NCBI GenBank assembly: GCA_902806215.1
Contig: CADCVT010000126.1
Location: 1-5,721, forward strand
DNA length: 5,721 nt
Direction: 5' to 3'
Source: an uncultured Solirubrobacteraceae bacterium
GTDB taxonomy: Bacteria > Actinomycetota > Thermoleophilia > Solirubrobacterales > Solirubrobacteraceae
The notes beneath the pieces were generated by a model. It worked only from the letters and a program-made list of their open reading frames with translations, had not been told where the DNA came from and did no database searches. How positions within the stretch are numbered: position 1 is the stretch's first letter; each line of letters begins with the position of its first letter. Below, piece after piece: positions 4,588 to 5,721 of this stretch. Made by a program: the position numbers and the translations under genes.

Positions 4588-5721
4588 GCGTACCGCACCA
4601 TGACGTACCCGGTGGCGAGGATCATCGAGACCAGCGTGACCGGTATTCCGTAGCGCAGGAACGTCATGAACGTGATCGGCACGCCCGCCCTCGCCGCCAT
4701 CCCGGAGGCGGCGACGTTCGCGGCGGCGGCGACGACCGTCGCGTTGCCGCCGAAGCACGCACCGAGCGCGAGCGCCCACCAGTACGCGTCGTCCCGCGCT
4801 CCGCCGAGGTCGTCGACGACGGGGATCATCGCCGCGGTGAAGGGGATGTTGTCGACGATCCCCGACCCGATCGCCGAGACCCACAGGATCCCGAGCAGCT
4901 CGGCCGTCCGGTCGCCGCCGGTGACCGAGGCGATCCCCTCGGCGACCTCGCCGAGCGCGCCGGTCTCCTCGAGCGCGCCGACCATGACGAACAGGCCGAT
5001 GAGGAAGAACAGCGTCGGCCACTCGATCCCACTGAGCGCCTCCTCGAGACTCTGCTTGGTCACGAGCAGCATCACGCTGGCGCCGGCCAGCGCGACCGTC
5101 GCGGGCTCGAGGTGCAGCGCCTTGTGGAAGAAGAACAACAGGATCGTCGCGAGCAGGATCGGCACCGTGCGCTTCGCCTCCTCGGGCTCCTCGATCGACT
5201 TGCGCGCATCGAGCTCGCGCACCCGGTCGCGCGCGCCGGGGCTGATCGCCAGGCGCTTGCGGAACACGAGGTAGAGGCCGGGGATCACCACCGCGATCGT
5301 CACGACGACGAGCGGCGCGAGGTTCGCGATGAACGCGCCGAACGACAGCCCGGTGTGGCCGGCGATCAGGATGTTCGGCGGGTCGCCGATCAGCGTCGCG
5401 GTGCCGCCGATGTTCGAGGCGACGATCTCGATGATCACGAGCGGGATCGGGTCGACGTCGAGGGCGTCGGCGAGCACGAACGTGATCGGCACCAGCAGCA
5501 GGACCGTGGTGACGTTGTCGAGGAAGGCCGACAGGAACGCGGTGGTGAGGCCCAGCGCGAGGACGAGCACGAACGGGCGGCCGCGCGACCACTGGCCGGC
5601 GCGGATCGCCAGCCACGTGTAGACGCCGGTGCTCTCGGTCAGCCGGACGATGAGCATCATCCCGACGAGCAGGCCGATCGTGTTGAAGTCGATCGCGTCG
5701 ATCGCCTGCTCCTGATCGATC
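4584..5721 (-). CDS. ArsB/NhaD-type permease of the ion transporter (IT) superfamily, N terminus beyond window edge
   Basis: The frame is open through the right edge; 378 residues are visible and perhaps 45-60 N-terminal residues are missing from a protein usually about 420-430 long. The visible part begins with the family-typical AIDAIDFNTIGLLVGMM. The inverted-repeat architecture of IT transporters is clear: SAFLDNVTTVLLLVPI (64-79) pairs with GSGIVDNIPFTAAMIPVV (285-302). SNIGGTATLIGDPPNILI (102-119) pairs with GACFGGNATVVAAAANVAAS (320-339). A hydrophilic loop at about 156-185 separates the halves. Relatives transport arsenite, act as Na+/H+ antiporters (NhaD), or carry anions/dicarboxylates, and sequence alone does not decide among these. 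The downstream nhaA and absence of arsR/arsC within view favour cation/proton exchange; this is inference. The internal ATGs near 5660 are not the start, since homology continues upstream of them. The stop overlaps the CBS gene by four bases. Confidence 0.92.
   Translation of the reverse strand, partial: IDQEQAIDAIDFNTIGLLVGMMLIVRLTESTGVYTWLAIRAGQWSRGRPFVLVLALGLTTAFLSAFLDNVTTVLLLVPITFVLADALDVDPIPLVIIEIVASNIGGTATLIGDPPNILIAGHTGLSFGAFIANLAPLVVVTIAVVIPGLYLVFRKRLAISPGARDRVRELDARKSIEEPEEAKRTVPILLATILLFFFHKALHLEPATVALAGASVMLLVTKQSLEEALSGIEWPTLFFLIGLFVMVGALEETGALGEVAEGIASVTGGDRTAELLGILWVSAIGSGIVDNIPFTAAMIPVVDDLGGARDDAYWWALALGACFGGNATVVAAAANVAASGMAARAGVPITFMTFLRYGIPVTLVSMILATGYVMVRYA

Noticed and set aside
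4588..5616. N-terminal extension of the CBS protein through the permease gene
   Set aside because: The frame happens to be open, but the peptide is Arg/Ala/Pro-rich noise. The permease frame in the same DNA has clear family motifs, and the ATGA overlap gives a natural start at 4587.
5684..5721. Repeated GATCGA(C) motifs near the right edge, origin-like or iteron-like
   Set aside because: They translate as IDQEQAIDAID at the family-typical position of the permease, so codon content explains the repetition.
4584..5721. Arsenic resistance operon
   Set aside because: The permease belongs to the superfamily that includes ArsB, but no arsR, arsC or arsA is in view and the downstream partners are a CBS protein and NhaA. 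An arsenite function is not supported.

Overview
The window is GC-rich (roughly 70% by eye) and almost fully coding. It holds eight protein genes; both window ends cut through a gene. Base composition, GTG starts, codon choice and the gene set point to a high-GC actinobacterium. A small CxCx4C protein of a type I associate with Solirubrobacterales/Thermoleophilia suggests that lineage, but this is from memory and is not proof. I see no tRNA, rRNA, CRISPR array, insertion sequence or phage gene.

Left part (1-1477). Two minus-strand genes lie 28 bases apart. An RsbW-like histidine-kinase-type ATPase (657-1103) is followed by a crotonase/enoyl-CoA hydratase family enzyme that runs off the left edge (1-628). 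A 41-base gap separates them from a divergent plus-strand gene (1145-1477) for a 110-residue protein of unknown function with a cysteine cluster.

Middle (1474-2903). Two minus-strand genes encode a SnoaL/NTF2-fold protein (2117-2473) and, 31 bases downstream, a UPF0126/TRIC-type seven-helix membrane protein (1474-2085). A 145-base divergent intergenic region separates them from a plus-strand HU-family DNA-binding protein gene (2619-2903).

Right part (2900-5721). A minus-strand cluster reads, in order of transcription, an ArsB/NhaD-type (IT superfamily) permease whose N terminus lies beyond the right edge, a two-CBS-domain protein, and an NhaA Na+/H+ antiporter. Both junctions are 4-base overlaps (ATGA, then GTGA) without a clear Shine-Dalgarno sequence. 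The three are therefore probably one translationally coupled ion-homeostasis operon, with the CBS protein as a plausible nucleotide-sensing partner of one or both transporters.

Both convergent junctions are built alike. The two stop codons interlock in a CTAG tetranucleotide, and a GC-rich hairpin next to the plus-strand stop sits inside the last codons of the opposing gene. I found no clearly new defence or mobile system. The most interesting items are the coupled permease-CBS-NhaA operon, the mirrored convergent ends, and the uncharacterised CxCx4C protein.
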